A DNA stretch of 64,000 nt. It comes from Sequoia sempervirens. Lineage: Eukaryota; Streptophyta; Pinopsida; Cupressales; Cupressaceae. The stretch is from positions 115,683-179,682 of the forward strand of contig VDFB02115049.1 in the NCBI GenBank assembly GCA_007258455.2. The letters are read 5' to 3'. The first letter of the stretch is position 1. Each line of letters starts with the position of its first letter. The notes beneath the pieces were generated by a model. That model searched no databases. It had not been told where the DNA came from and was given only the letters and a program-made list of their open reading frames with translations. Made by a program: the position numbers and the translations under genes. Shown here in pieces: positions 33,331 through 44,285 of this stretch.

Positions 33331-34663
33331 CATTTTAAATACACTTATGCAAACTTCTTGAGTGCCTCAAAAAATCCTTAAAGTTGCAATCAGGACATCC
33401 ATGATATCCATGAACACTAAGACCAGACAATGTGCCATATGTAGGAAGATCATGAATCATAAACAATAATGAAGCTCTTGAAGTGAATTTGATTGAATGA
33501 TCATCCCTTAAAGATTGAATTGCTTCAATTCCTTTCCACAATTCCATTAGCTCATCATATAATGGATCTAGATAAGCATCAATTGTATCTGAAGTCACAC
33601 TTTTATTTCTTGGTATATTCAATGATAGCATTAAGAAAAATGGTTTAGTTGTTAACCATGGAGGAAAGTTATAATTTAAAAAAAACATTGGCCAAGTTGA
33701 CCATTTAGTACTTTGATCTAAGAATGGGTTGTTCACCCCATCTAGAGCCAAACCCAACCTTATATTACGATGATCTTGAGAAAAATCAAGCCATCTATTA
33801 TCAAATTCCATCCACATCTTACAATCAGGCACATGTCGTTGTTTTCCATCAGTGCTCTTATTTTGGGCATGCCATTGCATAAGTTCAGAAATGTCTCTGC
33901 ACCTATACATTCAGAGTAATTATGGGATTATCAGAAAGTGGAAAATAACCTTTCCAGGAACCATAGTTGATTTCAACCCTTCTCTATACCTCGCTTCATG
34001 ACATTTCGGACATTCACCCTCACTTGCAAGATTCTTGCGAAATAATACACAACCATTCACACATGTGGATGTTTTCATACCCTAAGCCTAACTTAGTGAT
34101 TTCCTTTCTACATTCACTTCATTTTGTTGGAAATGTGGAGTTAGGTGGTAACAATGAACTTAATAATTCTAATAATTGATTTGCACTCTCATTTTTCCAA
34201 CCAAACACCACTTGCAAGTTAAGAATTTGAAGTATTATTGTGAAACGACTTAACCTACAATTAGCATACAAAGGATTTGAAGCATCCTCCATCAACTTGT
34301 CCCAATCATCATTTAGACCCTCATTCAACATTTTATCAACTTCAAACCCTTTGTCTAACATTGTTTCCTCTTCATCTATTTTTGGTGCCACTTCATCTAT
34401 GTTTGGTGCCACTTCATCTTTTTTTTTTCCTCTTCATATCTCACACCCTGCCATTCTATCATATTTTCATAATAATTGACATTCCAATGACTTATACCAC
34501 TATGCCCATATCTTATCATATGTCAATAAATCTGACTTCTATTTTTCACCTTTCCACCAAGACAGTCATTACATGGACATGGATATTTGTCCATGTCACT
34601 CTCATCGGCTATTCTCTCATCAAATGCATGGTATTTCAACCTTTGACATTGATCAATCTATAA
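33331..34663 (-). pseudogene. CACTA TNP2-type transposase, N-terminal and core part
   Basis: Read leftward: a transposase-associated Cys motif KYPCPCNDCLGG (near 34595-34555), an acidic segment with MEDASNPLYANCRL (34412-34119), then after stops the TNP2 core (33910-33335). There HVPDCKMWMEFDNRWLDFSQ, NIRLGLALDGVNNPF, STWPMFFLNYNFPPWL and SGLSVHGYHGCPDCN match the family, which cuts and moves CACTA elements. The core is open for 191 codons but truncated at its end, and the region before it has several frameshifts. Terminal inverted repeats (CACTA...) were not found. Confidence 0.82.
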
Positions 34664-35028
34664 TGTTCTACACATAGCAACAAAAAATTGTAGACTAAGA
34701 GACAAAAACTATTTTTTTTTAATTGAAAGAAATTTCCATAGCAATAGAGTTATAGAGAAAAAATAAAATAGAGATTTTAACTAATGAATTGTAAAAAATA
34801 GATTTTTGTAGTTTATATTCAAATTTTTTATTGCATTGCATTGCACATCTTTCAAACTCAAAGCATTACTTCACATTGCATAACTAATAACTAGATGTTG
34901 ATAGATGACAAAATTTAAATTACAATATAGTTTTTACAAAGTCAACCTAAGCAGTTATGCAAAGTGAAATTACTTCACATTGCATAACTAATAACTAGGA
35001 GCAGTTGCCAATTGCATTTTCTTGTCAT
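34664..35028. repeat. AT-rich stretch with a 30-bp direct repeat
   Basis: attacttcacattgcataac with ten further identical bases occurs at 34865-34894 and 34969-34998. No gene seen. Confidence 0.8.
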
Positions 35029-35545
35029 GGTATTCCATGAGACGACATTTCTTTGAGGCATTTTTTCAAAAAGTTCACTGCCTTGTCTATGCTACCACAT
35101 TTTTTATACATGTCTACCAAAGAATTTTATCAAAAAATTCACTGCCTTGTTACTATGGCTAAAAGCATAAAATAAGTGCAAGATGCTTGGAAAAAATCTA
35201 TCAAAGCATAATAGTAAGCAATAGCATAAACAAGACAGTGAACTAGTTGAAAAAATTCCTCAAAGAAATGTGGTCTCATGGTGATGGAATGCCATGACAA
35301 TCCATAACAATTTTTTTGCCATGGAATTCATCATGGCATTCCATCACCATGAGACCACATTTCTTTGAGGCATTTTTTCCAAAGTTCATTTCCTTTTCTA
35401 TGCTACCACATTTTTCATACATGTCTACCAAATTTTTATTAAACAATTCACTTCCTTGCTACTATGGCTAAAAGCCTAAAACATGTGATTTCAAAAAAGC
35501 TATGGATGCTTGGAAAAAATATATCAAAGTATAATAGTAAGCAAC
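35029..35545. repeat. Foldback repeat: direct copies around a perfect 40-bp inverted repeat
   Basis: 35258-35297 and 35331-35370 are exact reverse complements (40 bases, 33-base loop; the second arm begins tcatggcattccatcaccat). The second arm starts a copy of the segment at about 35032-35215, which recurs at 35346-35545 (shared words ttctttgaggcatttttt, tatgctaccacattttt, atacatgtctaccaaa). It may be a decayed foldback element or MITE; no target duplication was identified. Confidence 0.85.
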
Positions 35546-35654
35546 AAGCTATGGTCTCATGAATTTTTTTGGCACGAAAATCAACATGATTTTATTTGCA
35601 TTTTTTTGTAGGTTTTAAACATATTTTTTTGGAAATTTTGTTGTTTGAAATGGG

Positions 35655-36558
35655 GAAAAATATTTGTGGTTAGTTTTGTGCACCTTTTTTAATTGTAGGA
35701 TTCTCAAAATTAGTGAAAAAGGTAGTATTCATGAAGGAATGGAAAATATGCATAGAGCCTTTCAATTATACTCGTACTGTGCAATGACATTGAGTCATTT
35801 AGCAAACCATTTTTTCTTCACAGGGAAACATTTTCTTGTGGAACAGTTGATTGAGATAGCTCTTGTTTCAATTGAACACCCTCTCATGAAATCTCATCCA
35901 TATTATAATCTTGCATGATCTTATCATAGTAAAGGTGATTAGGACACAACTAGCCACTACTACATGGCATCAGTCAAGGAAAGCTAGAGGCCACAAGATT
36001 TTGTGGACAGGTTCAATTGAAGCTAAGAGATCTTAAGAGTTCTCTCTCAAATTTTGAAAAGGTTTTGCAGGTCCACCCTGAGAACTGTGAGAGCTTAAAA
36101 GTTGTAGGCCATATATATGCTCAGCAAGGGAAGGAAAATAAGGCTTTGGAAATTTTAAGAAAGGAAAATCGCATAGATCCACATGATGCCCATGCATTTA
36201 TCAAGATGAGTGAGTTATTAATATCGTCAAACCCCAATGCATCCTTAGATTCTCTTAAGATGCCAATGTATCTCCTGAAGAGGAGTAGATAAGTACCCAT
36301 TCAATTATTAAACAACATTTGGGTTCTTCATTTTGAGCGTGATGAAGTAGAGTTGGCTCAACAAACTTTTATAGAGGCATCAGGAAATGATGTTCTACCT
36401 CTACATAAATCTTTGTGGTCAATTTTGTGATTTTTTTACTTGTAGGATTTTCACAATTAGTGAAAAAGGTAGTGTTCATGAAGGAATGGAAAGGATGCAT
36501 AGAGCCTTTCAATTATACCCGTACTCTACAATGGCATTGAATCATTTAGCAAACCATT
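35655..36558 (+). pseudogene. CTR9: CTR9 pseudogene array: unit 1 and start of unit 2
   Basis: CTR9 (VIP6/ELF8 in Arabidopsis) is a TPR-rich subunit of the nuclear Paf1 transcription complex. Unit 1 (35699-36445) encodes the TPR part: EKGSIHEGMENMHRAFQLY, LANHFFFTGKHFLVEQLIEI, LRDLKSSLSNFEKVLQVHPE, GHIYAQQGKENKALEILRKE and KMSELLISSNPNASLDSL. These match plant CTR9 in order, with stops (near 35916 and 36290). The unit ends in intron-like sequence with a pyrimidine-rich acceptor (ttttttacttgtag), and then the same exon starts again at 36446. A fragment of an earlier unit's intron precedes unit 1 (35655-35698). So a piece of the gene of about 750 bp is tandemly repeated. Unit 2 is cut at 36558 by element D and resumes at 59795. 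Confidence 0.85.
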
Positions 36559-39500
36559 TGGTAGAGCTCCTAAAATTTTGAAAATTTGAGCTTGTTTTGT
36601 GCCCTATAATGGTTTGTTTCATCTATGCCCAAGGGTAGGGTTTAGGGTTTTAGCTATGCAAAATTTCTTTCAAATATTTTAAGTCTTAAACCTTGGGAAT
36701 TTTAATCCTCTGTTGACCTATTTTGCCTAGTCACCAGTTACTTAAGTCACAACTTAAGCCATCAAAAACATACCTTTACCGACCCTTTTGCCTAGGTTTT
36801 TCTAGTCGCCCAATGCGATATCATTTTTTTAATTTTTTCCTATGTCAAGCAGAATTATTTTATGTCAAAGGGTTTTAAATCTAAATATTCACCTTGAAGG
36901 TCATAATATTGTTAGCCTAGTCATGGCCCTATTTTTATGACTAACTTTATTTGCATATACAGAGATCTCACCCGTCAGATTTAAAGGTCAAATCCCAATC
37001 GTTGCTCGCATACCTCGCAGGATTAAAATAATATTTTCAAGATGTCGTGAGGTCTATGATTGCTTGATGTGTGTATTTTCTGAGGTGGGGCTTGATTTAC
37101 ATTAAATCACATGATGCTCAATGGTCATGAGATTGACAGTTAATATGTGAGGCTGGGACAAAATCTTAACCATTCATCGCTCACCTCGCAAGATTAAAAA
37201 TAGTGTTTGTTGAAGACTTGTGAGGTTTGTGATTGAACGACACGTGTATTATTTCATCTGCTTGAAGGAAGGAGTGGAGCTCACGGGAAGGAATGATGTG
37301 GCTTCTAGTTGGCATGTTTTCATTGGCTGAGGCATTAGTGAATGATGATGACAGAAATTCAATTCATGTTGACTCAATCTGAGTTGCTCAGCATGCCATC
37401 TTAGAGGAGGATCAATGACTGTTATTTAAAATCAAAGACATGAAAATTAGAGTTGTTTTTATTCACACAAGCGAGCAGTAATGGTAGAAAGGAAATTCGT
37501 AGTTAAAAAAAATTTGGTCATAAAGGCATATAAAAATTGATTTTTTCACACAATTGAAGATTGCAAGTGAATGCAAAGCGCTTAGGAGATTGATCAAAGT
37601 CTTTCAAACTGCAACACAAACAAATTAGGGTTTCCTACAAATACAAAAATTCATAAGTCTAATTAAAACTATAGCCTATGCTATATTTAAAAAATATTGA
37701 ATTAAGGAAAGTTTTGATTATTTTCCTTCCAATTGTGTTGGCCTGCATGATTTAATTGCTTTATTGTGTTTTAAAATTATGCATAAATTGTAGTTTTCTG
37801 TTGAAATTTTTCAAATTTGTGTCTTCCAATTGTGCCCTAAGATTTTAATTGAAAGAACTAGATTTAGAGCCCCTCCGTGTCAAAAACCTAGTTTATTCTA
37901 AGCTCACCTAGTTATTCATAGCTCCCAAGACACAAAGGTCTTGTTATGAAACCACAACTAGGCCACTCTCTTAGGACATTATCGATCAACTCAAACCCTC
38001 GACTAAGAAGAGGATTGAAGGAGTAGTAACATTCTATGGTCTTAGGATTCATGAAGGATTACTAGATAAACAACATTGTATTAGGGATGCTAAATTGCCT
38101 TTCACTAGATGGAAAATGTTCAAGAACTTGTTTGGAAATAGGAACTGTGGATTCCCCACTTACAACACCTGGAGATTAGACATGGGGAACTTAATGGTCA
38201 CAAATATATATATGGATGCAGACCTGCTGAGGGACATTGCAGAAAGATATGACCCTGTTTCCAGAGTAATTAGGGAATATGATGGTGCTGAGATGGTCAA
38301 GATCACTAGGGAAGAGATTACATAAATATTTAAATTGCATGACTGGAATCAAGATATAATCCTTATCGACCTTGATGCCTTTAGGAAGGAATATGAGAAT
38401 ACCAAGGTCTTGTTTAGAACCACAATGTTGCCAGTGCACACTGCCACAACAAGTTATGGAAAGAATAGAAAATAGATAAAGATTGGAAAAGATGAGAAAT
38501 AATCCTTTTCCTATGAGGTACTTTGCTACCTATTTTAGGAAGACTGTCTACTCCTTGTGTCAAATTATTGGCTTAGATGTACTAAACACTATGCCAAGAG
38601 AATACATGTACATGGAAGAAAACATTTTGCATGCAACTTTCAATGTAGTTTATGATTATGCTACCTATTTGGTAGAGCATATGCATAAGGTCCTGATTGC
38701 TCTTAAGGAAGGGAAGAATTGGGTAAAATTATGGTGGTACTCCCTTTTGATGCACGTGTTTTTATATAAGGGAGAGAGGCACTTTGGAAAATACATGTCA
38801 TTAAGGAAGGCAGAGGGTGATCTTGAGCTGCCCATCTAGTGTTGGACCCAAATTCTGGACAAGGATAACCAAAATTTTGATTATGTGATCTTCCATAATT
38901 TTTTTGCCTCCAAATTGAGAAGACTCTTGATTTTTGATCCACCAAGGATCCCAAAAGAAATTCATGATTTCTTAAGGCCCATGGAGAGGAGGCCAAAATT
39001 GAAGATAACTCATAATTGGGGAGACATCATCCCATATTTAGATACAACTATATTCAAGGTATATGGAACAAACGTCTATCCTTTTGTGTTACCAAGAGAT
39101 GTACTACTGAGGATCAGATTTATTGAAACAATGAGACAATTAGGAGGTGCAAAAATGGCACATCTTCTAGAACATAAAAAGAAGGGTTCATTCTTCCCTG
39201 AGTGGACATCATTTGCAGATTTTGTGATTGCTAAGGGAGGATGGAAGGCCTTTGATAAGATCCTAGGACCCTACAAATTGAGAAGAACATGCCCTTGAAA
39301 CCATGATCCTAAGGGTTTCATTGTTGCAATAAAGGAAATAACTAATCTACATGTATTTGTTCATAACTTCTATTACCCTAAGGATATCATTAGAAATATT
39401 TTTGATTTACAAGTGCAAGAAGAAAGTATATCCATGTATCTTTCTTTTAACAAGATGGTCAATTTTTTTAGGAAATCAGATCTTGACAATGATCCTCTAC

Positions 39501-40853
39501 CCAATTTTCAAGGGGAATGGAATAGGGTAATGTATGTTTTGGAAAACTTTGAAAATGTTGTTGGTGTGCTAAGAGAGGAAAAAACTATTACAGATTAAGG
39601 GAAATCAAAGGTGGTTGAAGAGGATACCACAATAGTATTTGATGAAATTCCTTCTTACCATCCACCCAAGAAGATTTGAGTATATTCTAGGAGCAAAGAG
39701 AAAGTAAAGAAACAACAAACTTTGCCAACCCCTTCCACATCAGAGGGATTAGGGGAAATTTCTCCTAAGTTATCAATTCTTAGACAACCTTCACCTATTA
39801 TAGTTGATGTTGACTCTCCTCCAACAAGTTCTCCTCCATTAGAGTAGCCACCAATTAAAAGACAAAGGGTTGAGGTGAGTGGGGTAGTTGATTACCCTAA
39901 TATTGATGAATATGCCATTTTGATAACACCTAAAGATATGCAACATGGGATGCGTTCTCCCCTAAGGGAAGCCACATCAAGCTCTAGAGGAAGCATCCTA
40001 AGGTTAGGAAAGGCATAACTAACTGGCTTGAGTAATATTGATGACATGAGATAGGAGGCTTGCAGGGAATTCATGGAGGATGACTTGTTTATTGAAACAA
40101 CAACATTCAGATATTTTGTATGGAGAGAAAAAGCTTCAGAGTATGCAGAGATGGTTGCAAATGAGAGAAGCTTACATCCTAAATTACTTGAAAGTATTAT
40201 CCAAGTTAATGTGAGGAAGAAAACAAGGAAACAATTTCAAAGTATCATAGCTGAGGAAGGAAGGGAACTTGTGCAAAAGATTGGTGTTTTATTATTGCTT
40301 GAATGGGATATAGCTAATGCAATGGTACTTGAAACTATAAGGAGAGCTAAAAATCCTCTATTCCAAACTGACGAAGAAGCCAGATTAGCACTTCAAGGGT
40401 TTTGTTTTAGTCAAGAGTGGGATGCTCTGGCTATATGGTCATTGTCTCTTGGTTTTAGGAAGCCCAAAGTTATAGAACCAATTGTTGAGTGGACAACTGC
40501 TTATAAAAAGAGTTGCTAATTCTCCAACATTGGAAGTAGCTGACATGACCATAAATGTTGCTAAGTTCACAAAAGCAACAATCGAGAGCCTTACTAAAGA
40601 TAGGTACATGCATAGAAGCAAGTATAATGAGCTTATTGATTAATACAATAAGAGTCAACAAAGGGTTGTTGAACTTGAAATAGAGCTAGCATCATGGAAA
40701 GAACAAAGGGAAACATTAAAGTCTCAAGGACCAGCTAGCTTGAGCCATGTCACTCCCACTTCTCCTATGACTCATCCTTAGCCACCTCCTCCTCCACCTG
40801 AGCAATCATTGTCAATTGTGCCTTACAAGATGGGCCAAGAGCCGCTTGTAGTA

Positions 40854-41346
40854 GGGGAAACATACCAGTAGCTACCAGGGCTAACTTCCTGCATTCATGC
40901 AGAGTGCAAAATAGGTCCATTTTTTTTTTTTGGGGTTCTTCGTAAGCGAATTAGGACCTTAAAAAGAAAATTTTGGCTTCTAGGTATTTAAAATGTTCCT
41001 TTTGAAACTCGTAAAGTGAAAGGTGCTCAAAAATGGTGTTTTTAAACCTCCATCCCCAACATCTTTACCACTTCGCCAGTACCTATTCATTAGAAAACCA
41101 ATAAAAACCCACAAAAACTTAAGGTGTTTTCAATAGTTAAAAAGGTGTTTTCAATAGTTTTCAATGTGTTTTATTTTTTTTGGTCAACTACACATTTAGT
41201 AGTGAACATATATTGGTGTAATTTGTAATTTTTTATTGGCATAATTAAAACAATGTAATGACTAAAATGTAAACGGTTATTGGGGGGTCCAGTGAACAAG
41301 GAGTAAGCAACAATTGGATCATGGGTGGAAATTGGGTATTTTCCCC
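40854..41346. mobile_element. MITE-like insertion in the 5' LTR of element D
   Basis: 493 bp absent from the 3' LTR. The ends ggggaaacatacc and ggtattttcccc form an imperfect terminal inverted repeat, and tag borders both sides, a possible 3-bp duplication. No coding capacity. The family is not assigned. Confidence 0.7.
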
Positions 41347-41524
41347 TAGAGGAGCCAAGCACATTAGGTGCAGCTCCATCGAATGAGCCTACGAGGGAGC
41401 AACTACTTCAACAAATTGAGGTATACAATAAATTTCCAAAACAAGTGTAGGACACAATGTATAAGAACAATTCCAAGATTGTTCATACTGTTTTGAAACA
41501 TCTGAATAAAAAGATTCAAGGTAA

Positions 41525-41902
41525 ATTGAATAGTGTTCATGCAAACTATTCTTTGGTGCTGCGAGTGATAAATTTATCTTAGAGGGACAAGGAATTTGCT
41601 AGCCCAATCCTAGATCAATGGATTCTTAGGGCTGACCATTTGAGATTCATGGAAATTTGATATGATGCTAGGTAGCAGGAGGATTGATATCCAAAGGTGG
41701 TCCCAACTTATAAATTGAATAGTGTTCATGCAAACTATTCTTTGGTGTTGCGAATGATAAAGTTATCTTAGAGGGACAAGGAATTGGCTAGCCCAATCCT
41801 AGATAAATGGATTCCTAGGGCTGACAATTTGAGATTCATGACAATTTGATATGGTGCTAGGCAGTAGGAGGATTGATATCCAAAGGTGGTCCCAACTTAT
41901 AA
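41525..41902 (+). repeat. 189-bp tandem duplication in the D 5' LTR
   Basis: 41525-41713 and 41714-41902 both begin attgaatagtgttcatgcaa and both contain gatatccaaaggtggtccca. The 3' LTR has one copy (from 57858). Confidence 0.9.
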
Positions 41903-42743
41903 ATTTGTCAGTGAGGTTAAGGAACAAAATTTTCAAGGGTATGTTGTCCCATTAGAATAGAGAATAAGAGAATTGAAGGCCAAGTTTGATGAAGCATATT
42001 TGACATTGCTACCTAATATTCAACATACCTATGATGAGGTGAAACCCCTACAAATGTGAAAGGACCAGGTGGACCCTACAATTTTCTCTCAAGAAACTCT
42101 TATTTGTGAGAAGGATGACATTGATATACTGAAAGATGCTTTGGAGAAATTATCTTGCATCATCAGCTTTCTAGAGGATTTTGATAAGGAATCCAAATCA
42201 GTAATGACAAAGTATTCTCCATATTGGAAGAAGATGGATGAAATAATTGATTTCAATTGTCCATTTGATGTTGAATATGAGCAATGGAAGAGAATATTTA
42301 TTGATGGATTTGATTTGTGAATACAAGGATGGAGAATACATATACTTGGTCAAGTATAGTACAATTCTATCCTCAGAAACTATAATGCATAAATATATAT
42401 TCCTCCTAATTCAAGATATAAGAAATAAGTGTTGATTAGTGATGACTTGGATTGGTGTTGATGTTGATTTGGACGTTGGTTCACCTTTGCCATCTCTACA
42501 AAAAAAATTCATTTTGATCAATAGGATGAATATGCTACAATGGTTAGAAGGTTATCCCTTTCTAACAAGTGCCTTTTGGAAGGCAGTTCTATTTTCTTCA
42601 ATGAATGAATAATGTTTGTCTCATGTTGTTCCCTCCAATTGAAAATGTAAATATAACTGAATAGGAAATATGTGTTATAGTGGTCTAATTAGAATGTGAC
42701 ATGTCTAATTTTGGCCTGAGGCTTGTTTTTCTCCCTTGTTCTC

Positions 42744-42751
42744 ATAAAAAG
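42744..42751 (+). promoter_or_regulatory. Possible TATA box of the element D LTR (5' copy)
   Basis: ataaaaag in ctcataaaaagg, with ctcataaaaggg at the same place in the 3' LTR (58884-58891). If this is the promoter, the ORF lies in U3 and R-U5 is about 1.05 kb. No test is possible from sequence alone. From 42331 to 43828 there is no gene. Confidence 0.35.
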
Positions 42752-43383
42752 GAATTCATGGCTATTAGTACAAGTCTCTTGTTGAAGTCTAGATCTAAAT
42801 TATGCAAAAGGTTAACACAAAGAGAACATATTTGAAGTTTGTATCTTAAGTTTTGAGTCTAGCAAGTGAATTTTGTCAATTGTATGGTTCTTGAACATAT
42901 CTAAACAATATTGCAAATCCTTCGAGTTTATCATCTCTCCAGTTATACTTTGTATCTGAATTATTAATGAAAATACAATCAAGGATCATTTCATTAATCT
43001 TCATTGTCACTTTGCTTTGATGTATGCTTTAATTTAGGCTATGATTCAATGGATTAATTAAAATTATTTGGTTAAATCATGAATTTTTATACTTGTGCAG
43101 TGGATCTAATCAGTAGTGGTAAAGTCTAAGTATTACTTTGTGAATTGCAAAGAAATCTCATGTAGGTCATGGATTTTTAGGATTAAATTCACCTTACAGT
43201 TCAATATGCTTTGTCTTAACTCCTTGCCTAGAGATATGGCACTGATCTTAAGTATTGTATGCATTTCCATGGTTCTAGTCATCTAATTTGAGAACAATGT
43301 TTATAAATAATATTTAAGTCAATTTATCTTTTGTTGCGGTTGGTGTTGTATGAATTCTCAACTTTAGAAGTGATCTTTCAAAG

Positions 43384-43721
43384 AAATTACCAGTCTCTTT
43401 AAAGATTTCATTGATTTAGCATTGGAATGAGAACGTATTTGTTAATTGTACAATGTGTAAGGAAATTGTGTAGCAAGGTTGCAATAGACACATTTTGGGA
43501 ACACCCTCCCGGGTCTTGCAGAGCCTGAAGTGTAGGAGAAGAAGCATTCTATAAATTACCAGTCTCTTTAAAGATTTTATTGATTTAGCATTGGAATGAG
43601 AACGTATTTGTTAATTGTACAATGTGTAAGGAAATTGTGTAGCAAGGTTGTAATAGACACATTGTGAGAACACCCTCCTAGGTCTTATAGAGCCCGAAGT
43701 GTAGGAGAAGAAGCACTCTAG
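43384..43721 (+). repeat. 169-bp tandem duplication in the D 5' LTR
   Basis: Units start at 43384 and 43553 (aaattaccagtctctttaaa). The 3' LTR has a single copy near 59520. Confidence 0.9.
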
Positions 43722-43828
43722 CTTCTACTCATTCGTTGGCCAATTGTCTCTCAAGTATTCAAGAATTGAGTTTGGCAAGCTCATAGGTATTTGGTGAGAT
43801 CTGATTAGTTCGTTAAAAACAACCAACA

Positions 43829-44285
43829 GATTAGCTACTCTACTGGGGACGTAAGTTTGATAAATATTTATTCTCTAGAGTGCCTTATCAAAGATCACTA
43901 TAATATATGGTGATGTTTATCTATAGAATCGATCTATTTGAAGTTTCTGCTAACCATTGCTTGAGTCTTTGCTAAGTGTCCCACCAAAGTTTGTGCTAAG
44001 TTTCCCACCATTTTATGTATTTGGAGGCTTGTGCTCAAATTTTATTTAAAATCATGTTGCATTTTTCAAATCTTGTCTGAGTTTCCAAGGATCTTATGAA
44101 ATTTTCATAAATTGTAACACAATTGCTACAAATTTTTCCCAAGCAATTTGGATGGTGACTCTAAAATCTTTTCACCAGTGTGTGCCAGTATTTTAATATA
44201 TCAAAGAAATAAAGAAGAAGAATAGAAATAAATTGAAAAGGTTGAAAAAGGAAAAGAAGATTCAAGCACAAATGTGAGGAACTCA
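43829..44285 (+). other. Leader of element D
   Basis: It starts gattagctactctactgggg right after the LTR. The ctactggggac stretch is where a primer-binding site belongs, but I cannot assign a tRNA. No gene seen up to the gag start. Confidence 0.5.

Larger units (their letters stand above)
37918..42330 (+). pseudogene. ORF of the element D 5' LTR (copy 1), family of gene E
   Basis: Function unknown; no match I can name. The start codon is mutated (ATA at 37918, ATG in copy 2). Conserved order: FTRWKMFKNLFGNRN, TWRLDMGNLMVTNIYMDADL, YDGAEMVKITREEI, RYFATYFRKTVYSLCQIIGL, LWWYSLLMHVFLY, THNWGDIIPY, VYGTNVYPFVLPRDV, KGSFFPEWTSFADFV, EWNRVMYVLENFENVVGVL. Then comes a Pro/Ser-rich linker with SPIIVDVDSPP, then WREKASEYAEMVANERSL and ALQGFCFSQEWDALAIWSL, and a Gln/Glu-rich helical stretch. 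Stops occur at 38323, 38836, 39296 and 39596 among others. Interrupted by the 40854-41346 insertion and the 41525-41902 duplication. Confidence 0.8.
36559..43828 (+). repeat. 5' LTR of element D (7,270 bp)
   Basis: Matches 53398-59794 along its length. It is longer because of a MITE-like insertion (40854-41346) and two tandem duplications (189 and 169 bp) that the 3' LTR lacks. The first 1.36 kb before the ORF is non-coding and T-rich; the last 1.5 kb after it is also non-coding. Confidence 0.9.
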
